Below, piece after piece: positions 27,256 through 27,794 of a DNA stretch of 27,794 nt. Each line of letters opens with the position of its first letter. Positions within the stretch are counted from its first letter, which is position 1. The notes below the pieces were generated by a model, which worked only from the letters and a program-made list of their open reading frames with translations, did no database searches and was not told where the DNA came from. Source of the stretch: CAIZLB01 sp039795875 (GTDB lineage: Bacteria > Patescibacteriota > Minisyncoccia > Phycocordibacterales > CAIZLB01); contig JBDKKY010000010.1 of assembly GCA_039795875.1 (NCBI GenBank), positions 1-27,794 of the forward strand, read 5' to 3'. Made by a program: the position numbers and the translations under genes.

Positions 27256-27794
27256 TGTGGTATAGCAGGATATGTCAATTATAAAAAAACTCAGGATGCG
27301 AACTTGCTCTCAAAAGGACTAGACTGCATCACTCATCGTGGTCCAGACGATGACGGTGTATATGTTCGTCCAGAATTTACTATGGGTATGCGTCGGCTCT
27401 CTATTATTGATATCGCGCATGGTAAACAGCCGATGGAAAATGAAGATGGTACAGTACAAGTTGTGTTCAACGGTGAATTGTACAACCATCTCGAGCTACG
27501 GGCCGAGCTGATCGACAAAGGTCATGTATTTAAAACCAATTCTGATACAGAATGCCTTGTTCATGGTTATGAAGCATGGGGCAAGGATTTGCCACAACGC
27601 TTGCGAGGAATGTTCTCTTTTGCTATTCATGATGTAAAGAAGAATCAACTGTTTCTCGCTCGAGATCATTTTGGTATCAAGCCTCTCTACTATCGGATGC
27701 ATGATGGCCACGTCATTTCTTTTGCCTCAGAGATCAAATCCATACTCGTGGATAAAAATTTCAAAAGAGAACTAGATATGAATGCAGTGTTTGC
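27253..27794 (+). CDS. asnB: Glutamine-hydrolysing asparagine synthetase, N-terminal part (runs off window)
   Basis: About 180 residues are visible. The start MCGIAGYV places Cys at position 2, the N-terminal nucleophile of class II glutamine amidotransferases after Met removal. Further glutaminase motifs are THRGPDDDGVY, MRRLSIIDIAHGKQPM, VVFNGELYNHLELR, SDTECLVHGYEAWG, RGMFSFAIHD and LARDHFGIKPLYY. The domain releases ammonia from glutamine; the missing C-terminal domain would adenylate aspartate. The family also includes amidotransferases of surface-sugar clusters, so the substrate is not certain from this half. The gene is divergent from the 61-aa membrane protein gene. Confidence 0.9.
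   Translation, partial: MCGIAGYVNYKKTQDANLLSKGLDCITHRGPDDDGVYVRPEFTMGMRRLSIIDIAHGKQPMENEDGTVQVVFNGELYNHLELRAELIDKGHVFKTNSDTECLVHGYEAWGKDLPQRLRGMFSFAIHDVKKNQLFLARDHFGIKPLYYRMHDGHVISFASEIKSILVDKNFKRELDMNAVF

Overview
The window looks like a chromosomal segment of a Candidate Phyla Radiation (Patescibacteria), probably Parcubacteria-type, bacterium. The pointers are compact AT-rich housekeeping genes, short versions of ribosomal proteins (bL36 without its zinc cysteines, a 114-aa uL13), secreted proteins with the peptidoglycan-binding-like domain and Pro/Thr linkers common in that group, a row of small VirB2/TrbC-like two-helix membrane proteins, a solitary PemK/MazF-like toxin, and tRNAs without encoded CCA. 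TGA is used as a stop (for example grpE), so the recoded Gracilibacteria/Absconditabacteria lineages are unlikely. The lineage is inferred from gene content only.

Layout: (1) 1-1455, the end of an ABC-F ATPase gene, a short structured intergenic stretch and a PemK-like gene on the minus strand. (2) 1549-3741, a GC-rich secreted protein of unknown function, then a secreted PG-binding-like protein. (3) 3825-9894, gyrA, an orphan membrane-anchored solute-binding protein and five tandem VirB2/TrbC-like genes. (4) 9982-14181, a GC-rich proline-rich membrane protein, tRNA-Leu, tRNA-Lys, a 65-aa membrane protein, a large secreted protein with two PG-binding domains and tRNA-Ala; two copies of a palindromic repeat lie downstream of tRNA genes. 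(5) 14276-15234, two type IV pilin-like genes. (6) 15287-21841, rpmJ, a CapA-DUF192 fusion, a sigma-region-4/HARE-HTH protein, then rpsM-rpsK-rpsD-rpoA-rplQ-rplM-rpsI. (7) 22018-27202, grpE and dnaK interleaved with four more GC-rich genes of unknown function. (8) From 27253, the start of asnB, cut by the window edge.

Two themes stand out. First, I see no Shine-Dalgarno sequence in front of any gene. Many genes have a -10 box 6-12 bases before the ATG (gyrA, the solute-binding protein, two pilin-like genes, rpmJ, rplQ, grpE, asnB), which predicts leaderless or nearly leaderless mRNAs. Second, six isolated GC-rich genes of unrecognised function (1671, 11403-, 22108, 23479-, 26731-, 27112-) share one layout: own promoter, a stem-loop at the predicted mRNA 5' end, a C/A-rich G-poor leader without Shine-Dalgarno, one gene, and usually a strong hairpin terminator. 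Their codon use differs sharply from that of the core genes, which prefer CGA for arginine. They look like acquired single-gene units in a common expression format and are the best candidates here for something undescribed.
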